Source: CAZEVI01 sp964515615 (lineage in GTDB: Bacteria; Patescibacteriota; UBA1384; XYA2-FULL-43-10; CAINNR01). From it: DNA of 7,002 nt. How positions within the stretch are numbered: position 1 is the first letter of the stretch; each line of letters opens with the position of its first letter. Shown one piece after another: positions 1-5,564 of this stretch. The position numbers and the translations under genes are program-made. The notes under the pieces were generated by a model. The model saw nothing but the letters and a program-made list of their open reading frames with translations. It was not told the DNA's origin and ran no database searches. The stretch covers positions 1-7,002 of the forward strand of contig CAZEVI010000032.1 in NCBI GenBank assembly GCA_964515615.1, in the 5' to 3' direction.

Positions 1-58
1 GCATGTGTTAGGCGCACTGCCAACGTTAATCCTGAGCCAGGATCAAACTCTCAAAAAA
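1..58 (-). rRNA. rrs: 16S ribosomal RNA, 5' end only (continues off the left edge)
   Basis: The reverse complement of 32-51 is exactly the universal bacterial 27F site AGAGTTTGATCCTGGCTCAG. It is followed by GATTAACGTTGGCAGTGCGC and then CCTAACACATGC, the conserved opening of 16S rRNA. Aligning the first A of AGAGTTTG with E. coli position 8 puts the mature 5' end near 58. Only the first ~58 nt are present. The variant GTTGGCAGTGCGCC, where many bacteria have GCTGGCGGCGTGCC, marks a divergent lineage, but the stretch is too short to place it. A promoter, boxB/boxA-like elements and a terminator-like hairpin lie just upstream. Confidence 0.97.
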
Positions 59-62
59 TGTT

Positions 63-76
63 GTGCATTACTGCAC
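63..76 (-). repeat. Small hairpin just upstream of mature 16S
   Basis: A 5-bp perfect stem (GTGCA, 63-67, with TGCAC, 72-76) with a 4-nt loop lies 5 nt upstream of the predicted 16S 5' end. It may be part of the precursor processing region. This is weak evidence, based only on its shape and position. Confidence 0.3.
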
Positions 77-112
77 TTATTTTTGAGCATTGATTAGCTC
101 TAAAATAAATTC

Positions 113-148
113 AAAAAAAATTCTCTCTCCGATATAAAATCGGAGGGA
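113..148 (-). terminator. Terminator-like hairpin inside the 16S leader (possible attenuator)
   Basis: A 10-bp stem (124-133 with 139-148, one G-U pair) has a 5-nt loop. On the minus strand it is followed by GAA and a run of eight T (120-113). The U tract is only on the minus-strand side, so it would act on the leader transcript ~55 nt before mature 16S. It lies downstream of boxA, so antiterminated polymerase could read through. It might instead be an rRNA processing structure. Confidence 0.5.
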
Positions 149-177
149 ATTGACGACGAAAATTACCACTATTTAGC

Positions 178-189
178 TGTTAAAGAACT
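178..189 (-). promoter_or_regulatory. boxA antitermination element
   Basis: The minus strand reads AGTTCTTTAACA, matching E. coli rRNA boxA TGCTCTTTAACA at 10 of 12 positions. In known systems boxA in rRNA leaders binds NusB/S10 and makes RNA polymerase resistant to termination. Its place between the boxB-like hairpin and the terminator-like hairpin at 113-148 supports that role here. Confidence 0.75.
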
Positions 190-212
190 CTTGCAACAAT
201 TGAAAGACAACA

Positions 213-231
213 CAAGGTTGTTTCAACCTTG
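213..231 (-). promoter_or_regulatory. boxB-like hairpin in the 16S leader
   Basis: A perfect 8-bp stem (213-220 with 224-231) closes a 3-nt loop; the minus strand reads CAAGGTTG AAA CAACCTTG. It lies ~40 nt after the predicted transcription start and ~24 nt before the boxA-like element. That is the boxB-then-boxA order of E. coli rrn leaders. The role is inferred from position and shape. Confidence 0.6.
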
Positions 232-277
232 AAGCAACTTATGTTTGAACTATTCAATTGTATGCCTTTGTGATTTG

Positions 278-306
278 AGTATAAACAATCTTTTTTAAAA
301 AGTCAA
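278..306 (-). promoter_or_regulatory. Sigma70-type promoter of the rRNA operon
   Basis: On the minus strand, -35 TTGACT (301-306) and -10 TATACT (278-283) are separated by exactly 17 nt. Each hexamer matches consensus at 5 of 6 positions. Transcription would start near 271, giving a leader of ~210 nt before mature 16S. The DNA upstream of -35 (307-330) is A/T-rich, like an UP element. This is one of the best-formed promoters in the window, as expected for an rRNA operon. Confidence 0.85.
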
Positions 307-394
307 CAGTTCGAAAATTGCTTTTTAGAGAGCAGAAAACATCGCCAACAATTTTGGAAAAGAAATTTCGAGAAAAATGATTGATTTTTTTGTT

Positions 395-400
395 TATAAT
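395..400 (+). promoter_or_regulatory. Candidate -10 box of the small divergent gene
   Basis: A perfect TATAAT lies 34 nt upstream of the ATG at 435, giving a ~28-nt leader. The -35 region (about 371-378) is A-rich and has no good TTGACA match, so the promoter rests on the -10 alone. It diverges from the rRNA promoter, with ~90 bp between them. Confidence 0.5.
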
Positions 401-434
401 GAAAGTAGAGAAACTACCTATGGGAGGCGGTAAA

Positions 435-599
435 ATGACATACGAACTAGTTGATTCAGGAATTTTTAATCTTGATGGACAAAAGGAATTTTGTCTTCAT
501 CCCAAAAGCAAAAATGACTCTGACGATGAGGAATGTGGAAGCGACAATTTCGTACAACAAAATTGTGATCAATTAATTTTGCACCACCACCCAATCTAA
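435..599 (+). CDS. Small acidic Cys/His-containing peptide, unknown function (54 aa)
   Basis: I do not recognise this product. The frame is open from 381, but the ATG at 435 is preferred because GGGAGG (422-427) lies 7 nt before it; the upstream ATG lacks such a site. The peptide has a hydrophobic/acidic N-terminal part (MTYELVDSGIFNLDG), an acidic middle (DSDDEEC, residues 28-34), cysteines at 20, 34 and 44, and a HHHPI tail. No signal peptide or membrane segment is evident. The layout is that of a compact monocistronic unit: TATAAT at 395, Shine-Dalgarno, TAA at 597-599, and a strong terminator at 617-642. A 7-bp inverted repeat inside it (544-550 with 560-566) leaves open a structured RNA instead. 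It is divergent from the rRNA operon and convergent with the aminopeptidase gene. That it is expressed is likely from the signals; that it is translated is inferred from the Shine-Dalgarno. Confidence 0.5.
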   Translation: MTYELVDSGIFNLDGQKEFCLHPKSKNDSDDEECGSDNFVQQNCDQLILHHHPI

Positions 600-616
600 C
601 CAATCTAAGAACCCCA

Positions 617-642
617 CCGGGCCAAATGGTCCGGCCTTTTTT
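617..642 (+). terminator. Intrinsic terminator of the small plus-strand gene
   Basis: A GC-rich 7-bp stem (CCGGGCC 617-623 with GGTCCGG 628-634, one G-U) has an AAAT loop, followed by CC and six T (637-642). It sits 18 nt after the TAA of the 54-residue frame. The T run is on the plus-strand side only, which supports a real plus-strand transcript here. Confidence 0.8.
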
Positions 643-717
643 ATCTCTACTTCCCATCCACTCACCAGTTCGCTTCAAAAGAGGACAACTCGAGACGCGA
701 GATGCCAATGAAATTAT

Positions 718-1791
718 TTATATCCACTTTCCGTTTTCTTGAACAATTTTTCCATCGAGAACGATTTTCGCCCTTTTCATATCCTTAATAATATCCCAGT
801 GGATTGCCGAGTCATTGCCGCCACCATTTTCTTTGTAGGCCATACCGAGCGCCAAATGAATTGTGCCGCCGATTTTTTCATCAAATAACAAATTTTTTGT
901 AAATTTTTTAATTTTTGGATTTAGCCCAATTCCAAATTCGCCAATATATGACGAGTTTTTGTCGGTTTCGAGCATCTGTTTAAGAAAATTTTGGTTTTTC
1001 GATGCAGAGTATTTGATCACTTTACCTTTCTTGAATTCCAGATAAATATCCATTACCTCCTTGCCCGATTCAATCGCCGGATAGTCAAATTTAATCCAAC
1101 CTTCAGCGCTTTCTCGCACCGGTGCCATAAAAATTTCACCGCAAGGAATATTGTCGCCGTCCAAATCATCTTTGGCCAATTTACCGTTAATATCAAATTG
1201 CAAATCCACTCTTCCACCTACGAGGTGTACATGGTGGCCTTTTTGAAATCGATGTAAAAAAAATTTAATCTTTATTCCCAATTTATCCCAATCCTGCAAA
1301 CAAGCGCCAAAAACAAAATCTTCATAATCATTGATTGACATTTCAGCTTCTTGGGCCAACGCCAAACAAGGATACCCAACGGTTGAGCGGCGAATTTTTT
1401 CTCTTTCATTTACAATATAATTTGAAATCGGCTCGGTAATAATCTGTCGATCGGCAATTTTTTTTGGATCAACATTTGTCATCTCCCGCGTGTTACTTTC
1501 AGTATCGATCCCAATATAATACTGCGCATGTTTTACGGTGTAATCGAAAATATCCGGATAATTTTTAATGTGATGCTCTTCAGCGTATTTATAAAAAATC
1601 GGGCCAAGACCTGGTAGCGAAATACGTGTAATAGGGTGTGCTCCTGCTTCCAGAACCTCTTTATAGAGCACAACAATAAAATCTGCCGCTTCTGTCGAGC
1701 CGGAGATAATTACATTGGTGTTGTGTTTTACTTGTAAAAAATAATTCACAACCAACTTAGCAAGTCTAATTGTTTTTTGATCAACTGCCAT
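718..1791 (-). CDS. M29-family metallo-aminopeptidase (357 aa)
   Basis: A cytosolic exopeptidase that removes N-terminal residues from peptides using a two-metal centre; it belongs to the M29 family of AmpS, PepS and T. aquaticus aminopeptidase T. It is a shorter version than the ~410-residue prototypes. Family signatures are YPCLALAQEAEMS (140-152), NIPCGEIFMAPV (214-225), YIGEFGIGLNP (282-292), GGTIHLALGMAY (308-319) and AIHWD (329-333). By the family pattern E219, E285, H312, H331 and D333 would bind metal and Y319 would be the catalytic tyrosine; the E219-E285 and H312-Y319 spacings match aminopeptidase T as I recall it. The ATG at 1791 has no Shine-Dalgarno (upstream is TTCAATTAA), unlike clpP or the ACP gene. 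A promoter candidate lies at 1874-1903. The gene is downstream of clpP and could finish peptides released by ClpP, which is inference. No gene-specific terminator is clear after the TAA. Confidence 0.93.
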   Translation of the reverse strand: MAVDQKTIRLAKLVVNYFLQVKHNTNVIISGSTEAADFIVVLYKEVLEAGAHPITRISLPGLGPIFYKYAEEHHIKNYPDIFDYTVKHAQYYIGIDTESNTREMTNVDPKKIADRQIITEPISNYIVNEREKIRRSTVGYPCLALAQEAEMSINDYEDFVFGACLQDWDKLGIKIKFFLHRFQKGHHVHLVGGRVDLQFDINGKLAKDDLDGDNIPCGEIFMAPVRESAEGWIKFDYPAIESGKEVMDIYLEFKKGKVIKYSASKNQNFLKQMLETDKNSSYIGEFGIGLNPKIKKFTKNLLFDEKIGGTIHLALGMAYKENGGGNDSAIHWDIIKDMKRAKIVLDGKIVQENGKWI

Positions 1792-1873
1792 TTAATTGAA
1801 TGAGTCTGTGATGTTGTTTGCCAAAATTCACGAAACAGAACTTTGACGGATAACCACTTCTATTTGCTGTTTT

Positions 1874-1903
1874 ATTATATAAATATTATTTGGTAGATGT
1901 AAA
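1874..1903 (-). promoter_or_regulatory. Candidate promoter of the aminopeptidase gene
   Basis: On the minus strand, -35 TTTACA (1898-1903, 5 of 6) and a perfect -10 TATAAT (1874-1879) are 18 nt apart. The start would be near 1867, giving a ~75-nt leader. The -35 lies in the loop of a 10-bp A/T inverted repeat (1881-1890 with 1912-1921), which could be an operator or just A/T-rich chance. Confidence 0.55.
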
Positions 1904-1921
1904 TTCAAAAAAATAATATTT
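1881..1921. repeat. 10-bp A/T inverted repeat around the aminopeptidase -35
   Basis: AAATATTATT (1881-1890) and AATAATATTT (1912-1921) are exact inverted copies 21 bp apart. They straddle the candidate -35 at 1898-1903. The A/T-only composition makes chance a serious alternative. Confidence 0.35.
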
Positions 1922-2010
1922 AGAACATCAGCACTTAAAAAACTACCAAAACTATATCACATTTTTTATTATTTATCCAAGTTATTCTAAAATGATTTAA
2001 CAATAAAATA

Positions 2011-2042
2011 CAACAAATAGTTGCGATCGCAACTATTTGTTG
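2011..2042. repeat. Perfect 32-bp palindrome downstream of clpP
   Basis: CAACAAATAGTTGCGA (2011-2026) is followed directly by its exact reverse complement (2027-2042), centred on GCGATCGC. As RNA it folds to a ~14-bp stem with a GAUC loop. On the minus strand it is followed by TATTTTATTG, so it may be a late terminator of the clpP transcript ~105 nt after the stop. As DNA it could be a dimeric protein-binding site. The gene-free stretch 1792-2144 also holds the aminopeptidase promoter and three further hairpins. Confidence 0.9.
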
Positions 2043-2061
2043 CAGTATTTGGAAATTATAA

Positions 2062-2140
2062 TACGATGGCACCATGTACATAACATCGTAATAACTGACA
2101 AGACCAACAATGCCATTGTTTGTTTCACACAAGAAACAAA
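2062..2140 (-). repeat. Series of three inverted repeats in the clpP 3' region
   Basis: In transcription order from the clpP stop: an 8-bp stem (2119-2126 with 2133-2140, 6-nt loop); a 6-bp stem AACAAT/ATTGTT (2106-2111 with 2115-2120, 3-nt loop), sharing two bases with the first; and a 7-bp stem TACGATG/CATCGTA (2062-2068 with 2084-2090, 15-nt loop). None has a good U run. They form a structured 3' region between clpP and the 32-bp palindrome. Confidence 0.45.
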
Positions 2141-2144
2141 GAGT

Positions 2145-2729
2145 TTATTTCTTCAAAATCACTTTATCGACAATTCCATATTTTTTTGCCTCGTCGGCGG
2201 ACATATAGAAATCACGATCCAAGTCTTTTTCAATTTGGCCTTCCGTTTTACCACTGTTTTTCGCCATTATTTTGACCAAATTTCTCTTGGTTTTTAGAAT
2301 ATGTTCAGCGGTAATAGCAATATCAGACGCCTGACCTTCCGTTCCACCGAGTGGCTGATGAATCATAATATCGGCATTTGGCAGAGCAAAACGCTTACCT
2401 TTTTCGCCGGCGGAAAGTACCCAAGCACCACCAGAAGCCGCCATCCCAACACAAACAGTTGAAACATCCGACTTGATATGATTCATTGTATCGATAATTG
2501 CCAAAGTTGAACTCACCGACCCACCGGGAGAATTAATATACATGCTAATATCTTTTTTTGGATTTTCTGATTCCAAAAATAAAAGCTGGGCGATAATTGT
2601 ATTGGCTACGGCGTCGTCAATAGGGCCACCCAAAAATATTATTCGGTCTTTCAAAAGCCGCGAGTAAATATCATAGGCTCGTTCGCCAAATTCTGATTTT
2701 TCAATAACTGTTGGTACTAAATACGACAT
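2145..2729 (-). CDS. clpP: ATP-dependent Clp protease proteolytic subunit ClpP (194 aa)
   Basis: Serine peptidase that forms the tetradecameric degradation barrel of Clp proteases and is fed by AAA+ unfoldases such as ClpX or ClpC in the cytosol. Full family length and closely similar to Firmicute ClpP: VPTVIEKSEFGERAYDIYSR (5-24), YINSPGGS (64-71), GMAASGGA (95-102), IMIHQPLGG (121-129), LDRDFYMSA (170-178). The catalytic triad is S99, H124 and D173; G70 belongs to the oxyanion hole. The residue after the catalytic serine is Gly100 where Met is usual. The ATG at 2729 has an excellent AAGGAG (2738-2743), 8 nt upstream. It has its own promoter with an operator-like inverted repeat (2861-2890). 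The gene follows tig and an MFS exporter on the same strand; clpX, the usual next gene, is absent from the window. The unfoldase partner is not visible here. Confidence 0.98.
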   Translation of the reverse strand: MSYLVPTVIEKSEFGERAYDIYSRLLKDRIIFLGGPIDDAVANTIIAQLLFLESENPKKDISMYINSPGGSVSSTLAIIDTMNHIKSDVSTVCVGMAASGGAWVLSAGEKGKRFALPNADIMIHQPLGGTEGQASDIAITAEHILKTKRNLVKIMAKNSGKTEGQIEKDLDRDFYMSADEAKKYGIVDKVILKK

Positions 2730-2802
2730 AGAAGTAACTCCTTCGAAGAATTTTATTTTAAAAATTTAAAATTTTAAAATAGTTTTTGATGTTCAAATAT
2801 TT

Positions 2803-2836
2803 AAAACGCTTGAAATCGTTTTAAAATTTACGATTT
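2803..2836 (-). promoter_or_regulatory. Two competing hairpins in the clpP leader
   Basis: AAATCGT (2813-2819) can pair with ACGATTT (2830-2836), while AAAACG (2803-2808) can pair with CGTTTT (2817-2822). Both use 2817-2819, so the two folds are mutually exclusive. The stems are short and A/T-rich, so this is weak evidence for a leader switch. Confidence 0.25.
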
Positions 2837-2860
2837 AGAATTTAAAAAATTTCTACTGTC

Positions 2861-2890
2861 ATTGTAAAGCAAACTTTACATTATTGTCAA
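2861..2890 (-). promoter_or_regulatory. clpP promoter
   Basis: On the minus strand, a perfect -35 TTGACA (2885-2890) and -10 TACAAT (2861-2866, 5 of 6) are 18 nt apart. The start would be near 2854, leaving a ~125-nt leader to the ATG. It lies in the 227-bp gap after the exporter gene, so clpP can be expressed separately from tig. Confidence 0.75.
2863..2880. promoter_or_regulatory. Operator candidate inside the clpP promoter
   Basis: TGTAAAG (2863-2869) and CTTTACA (2874-2880) form a perfect 7-4-7 inverted repeat. It covers most of the -10 box and the spacer toward -35, where a bound repressor would block polymerase. It does not match the CIRCE (HrcA) or CtsR heat-shock operators as I know them. 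The cognate regulator is unknown. Confidence 0.55.
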
Positions 2891-2956
2891 GGGATCGGAC
2901 AGTCAAGATTATTCAGCGTCGCCGACAATAAATTCCATCTCTTCTGATAACTCAAA

Positions 2957-4189
2957 TTATTCTTCGTCAAAAAGTAAAGTCGCCGAGTAGATCATTATTA
3001 CTAAAGCCAAAATTATCAAAGTAAAAACCGGCGAAGTTAAATCGGCAACCCCACCAACAAACAACGCCGGCAAACCGAGAGCAATGTTAATTAGCATTGC
3101 TGAAATTCCAAAAACCCGACCACGCATTTTGATATCGGAATTTAAATGAAGCAAGGTTTGTGATGAGATATAAACAAAAGCCGCCGATAAACCAAGAACA
3201 ACCATTAAGACAACAGCAATTACAATAGCAAAACTCAAAAACGCATAGAGATTGTAAAGTGACAGCGTTAAAAGCGTAAATCCACAAATTACAAATCCGA
3301 CAATAATAATTTTATTTTTCGGCCAATTTTTGTGTTTATTCAAAAGATATGAAGCAATTAACATCCCCACTCCGGCCGGGGCAATTAAAACCAAACCAGC
3401 TAGTTTAGCACTAATATTTACTGTTAATTCGGCAAACCCGGGTAGAACAACGATAAATGCTCCAAGCATTGCCCAACCGACAGCCAACTTTATCATCGAT
3501 CCTAAAATATTTTGTTTATTGCGAATGTAGAAAATTCCTTCTTTTGTTGATTGCCAAACTGAGACAATGTTTTTTGCCAAATTAAAAATAGTCAGATTGC
3601 CGGCGCTCTCCTTTTTATCGTAATCAGACATTGAGTTAATTGAAAAAGCCGAGACCAAAAAAGCAATGGCTGCCAAAATAAAAAGCCATTTTGAACCGAT
3701 AACCGCCAAAAGCGGTCCGGCAATTCCGTAGCCAATTATTAACGCACCATACAGAGTGGTAATATATACTGAGTTGGCTGCAATAATTTCATCTCGGTCA
3801 ACTATTAACGGGATTGAAGACATCTCCGCCGGAGCAAAAAATTGAGTAATTGTCGCCATTAAGAAGATGATTTCCAAAATCGCCAAGGTATTATTTGCCG
3901 CCGGAATTAGCAACAAGGCAACCAAAAAACGCAGAATATTGGTATATATTAAAACTTTTTTGTAGCGGACTCTGTCAGTTAAAACTCCAGAAAACGGTCC
4001 AAAAATTACCGAAGGAATTGTAGTGGCAATCATTACCAAAGAGATTGTTGTCAGACTACCGGTTAAATCGTAAATATGTAAAATTAGAGCAAAAGTCAGC
4101 ATGTTGGAAACCAACTGCGAAAGAACTTGTGCCGTCCAAATTCGAGAAAAATCTCGTTTGCCGAGAATTTTTAGAAAACCTGCTCGCAT
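2957..4189 (-). CDS. MFS exporter, MFS_3 / macrolide-efflux (EntS/MefA-like) type (410 aa)
   Basis: An inner-membrane secondary transporter, probably a proton-driven efflux pump; the substrate cannot be read from sequence. It has the usual ~12 hydrophobic segments for a 410-residue MFS protein, with a central cytosolic loop near 185-225. Family marks are the motif A stretch GPFSGVLTDRVRYKK (64-78), the FFAPAEMSSIPLIV segment with the following AAN (117-139) that is typical of MFS_3, and MRGRVFGI (355-362) between late helices. The ATG at 4189 has only a weak A-rich AAGAA upstream. The gene begins 55 nt after the tig stop with no terminator between, so it is probably cotranscribed with tig. 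It ends DEE-TAA, but the same frame continues 15 codons (FELSEEMEFIVGDAE) to a second TAA at 2909, hinting at a lost C-terminal tail. No clear terminator precedes the clpP promoter. Confidence 0.9.
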   Translation of the reverse strand: MRAGFLKILGKRDFSRIWTAQVLSQLVSNMLTFALILHIYDLTGSLTTISLVMIATTIPSVIFGPFSGVLTDRVRYKKVLIYTNILRFLVALLLIPAANNTLAILEIIFLMATITQFFAPAEMSSIPLIVDRDEIIAANSVYITTLYGALIIGYGIAGPLLAVIGSKWLFILAAIAFLVSAFSINSMSDYDKKESAGNLTIFNLAKNIVSVWQSTKEGIFYIRNKQNILGSMIKLAVGWAMLGAFIVVLPGFAELTVNISAKLAGLVLIAPAGVGMLIASYLLNKHKNWPKNKIIIVGFVICGFTLLTLSLYNLYAFLSFAIVIAVVLMVVLGLSAAFVYISSQTLLHLNSDIKMRGRVFGISAMLINIALGLPALFVGGVADLTSPVFTLIILALVIMIYSATLLFDEE

Positions 4190-4244
4190 TTATTTCTTAA
4201 TTATTTTCTACAAGATTGAAATATTACATTCTCTAAAATGAATA

Positions 4245-5453
4245 TTATTTCTTCTCACCAGTTACTTTTTTAATAATTTTATCAAGAGCAATTCGTCCAG
4301 CCTGAGGATCTTTTTGATCAATTTTTTCCTCCTCAATAATTTTGCCAAGCAAAAATCCAATTTTAATGTTCTTTTCGGCAACCGCTTTCATATCTTTGCG
4401 CAAATCCGGCAAGGTTTTTTTAATGCTCTCCAAATACTTTTCCAATTTCATCCCTTTGCTTTCAATCTGTTTGGCCATATTTTCAACCATTCGGTCAATT
4501 TCCTGATCAATCAAGCCCTCAGGAACTTCAACTGAAAGGTACGGCAAAACTTTTTCGATTACTTCAGTTTCCGTCTCTTGTTGGACTTTGGCCTCAATTT
4601 CATCTTTCAGACTTTTACGAATTGCCTCGGTTAAATCAGCCACATTTTTATGGCCAAAATTTTCAGCAAACTTGTCATCGGCCTCCGGTAGATCAACTTT
4701 TTTTAGATCCACCAGTTCAACTTCGAATTCGGCTTTTTTGCCGGCAAAATCTTTGGCGTGATAATCTTTTGGGAAAGTAATGGTAAACTTTTTCTGATCA
4801 CCTTTTTTCATCCCATCAATTTCTTTTTCAAAACCGGTAATTAGTGTATTTTCGCCCAAAATTAACGGGTGATTTTTAGCCGACATTGAATCTTGTTTGA
4901 CTTTATTAATCGATCCTTGATAATTTATCTCTACTCGATCGCCGAATTTTGCCGGCCGATCGACTTCCGAGAATGTCGCTTTTTGCCGCCGCAAATGCGA
5001 AAGTATTTTTTTCACATCTTCTTCGGTGATTTTTGCCGGCTCTTTTTTCTTAATCGAAACTTTTGAGAAATCCTTAAGTTCAACTTTTGGCATTACCTCA
5101 ATTTCAGCTTCAAAAACCAGACTAGACTCAATTTCCGAAGCTTCTAACCCCCAATTCGGATATTTGGAAATTGTAATTTTCGGCGCGCCAACCGGAATCA
5201 ATTTTTCTTGCTGAATTGCCAAATAGTATTCCTGTTGAATAATGCTGTCCATCGATTCTGAAAGCAATTTGGCAATACCAACCGATTCTTCATTTAACTT
5301 TCTCGGTGCTTTCCCCGGTCGAAAACCGGAAATCTTGACTTCTTCAGTCAGTTTTTCATATGTCGATTTATAATATTTAATCAGTTCGCTCGGCTCAACA
5401 GTAACCGTTAGCTTAAATTTTCCCTTTTTCAAATCTTCCTTTTTAACTTTCAT
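4245..5453 (-). CDS. tig: Trigger factor, ribosome-associated chaperone / peptidyl-prolyl isomerase (402 aa)
   Basis: Binds near the ribosomal exit tunnel and shields nascent chains; it also has FKBP-type prolyl isomerase activity. Three domains are visible. The N-terminal ribosome-binding domain (about 1-140) has the signature GFRPGKAP (43-50), where E. coli has GFRKGKVP. The FKBP-like domain (about 150-250) includes GDRVEINYQGSI (171-182), LILGENTLITGFEKEIDGMK (197-216) and FPKDYHAKDFAGKKAEFEV (227-245). The charged helical C-terminal chaperone domain (about 255-402) follows LPEADDKFAENFG. At 402 residues it is slightly shorter than E. coli (432). The ATG at 5453 has AAGGA (5458-5462), 4 nt upstream, which is a close spacing. 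The strong terminator at 5514-5542 separates it from the ACP gene, so its promoter must lie in about 5454-5513. Downstream partners are an MFS exporter and then clpP, linking folding and degradation. Confidence 0.97.
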   Translation of the reverse strand: MKVKKEDLKKGKFKLTVTVEPSELIKYYKSTYEKLTEEVKISGFRPGKAPRKLNEESVGIAKLLSESMDSIIQQEYYLAIQQEKLIPVGAPKITISKYPNWGLEASEIESSLVFEAEIEVMPKVELKDFSKVSIKKKEPAKITEEDVKKILSHLRRQKATFSEVDRPAKFGDRVEINYQGSINKVKQDSMSAKNHPLILGENTLITGFEKEIDGMKKGDQKKFTITFPKDYHAKDFAGKKAEFEVELVDLKKVDLPEADDKFAENFGHKNVADLTEAIRKSLKDEIEAKVQQETETEVIEKVLPYLSVEVPEGLIDQEIDRMVENMAKQIESKGMKLEKYLESIKKTLPDLRKDMKAVAEKNIKIGFLLGKIIEEEKIDQKDPQAGRIALDKIIKKVTGEKK

Positions 5454-5474
5454 AAAGTCCTTTGATAAATTTTG

Positions 5475-5502
5475 ATTAATAATTACCTTTTTACTTTAAC
5501 AA
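5475..5502 (-). promoter_or_regulatory. Candidate tig promoter
   Basis: On the minus strand, TTGTTA (5497-5502) and ATTAAT (5475-5480) are 16 nt apart, each matching consensus at 4 of 6. The start would be near 5468, leaving a ~15-nt leader with the Shine-Dalgarno. The terminator immediately upstream makes a promoter in this 60-bp gap necessary, but the hexamers are weak. Confidence 0.35.
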
Positions 5503-5513
5503 AACTTGACGCT

Positions 5514-5542
5514 AAAAAAAAGAGGCGCTCACACGGAACGCC
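5514..5542 (-). terminator. Intrinsic terminator of the ACP gene
   Basis: On the minus strand a 7-bp stem (GGCGTTC, 5542-5536, with GAGCGCC, 5530-5524, one U-G) has a 5-nt loop. It is followed by TC and eight T (5521-5514). It lies 22 nt after the ACP stop codon and separates this gene from tig. Confidence 0.88.
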
Positions 5543-5564
5543 AATTAAGTAATTTTGCGCCGCT

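Noticed and set aside
381..434. Upstream ATG extending the small plus-strand peptide by 18 residues
   Set aside because: It would begin upstream of the TATAAT at 395 and has no ribosome-binding site; the ATG at 435 has GGGAGG at ideal spacing.
466..708. 80-codon minus-strand frame opposite the small peptide gene
   Set aside because: It starts with TTG, has no ribosome-binding site, and runs antisense through a well-formed plus-strand terminator; its composition looks random.
1935..2132. 65-codon minus-strand frame downstream of clpP
   Set aside because: It needs a TTG start without a Shine-Dalgarno and runs through the 32-bp palindrome and two other hairpins; it looks like chance in A/T-rich DNA.
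2865..2874. 10-mer GTAAAGCAAA shared by the clpP promoter and 6969-6978 as a possible common operator
   Set aside because: Only one arm is shared, the second site lacks the inverted partner, and repeated 10-mers are expected by chance in 7 kb of A/T-rich sequence.
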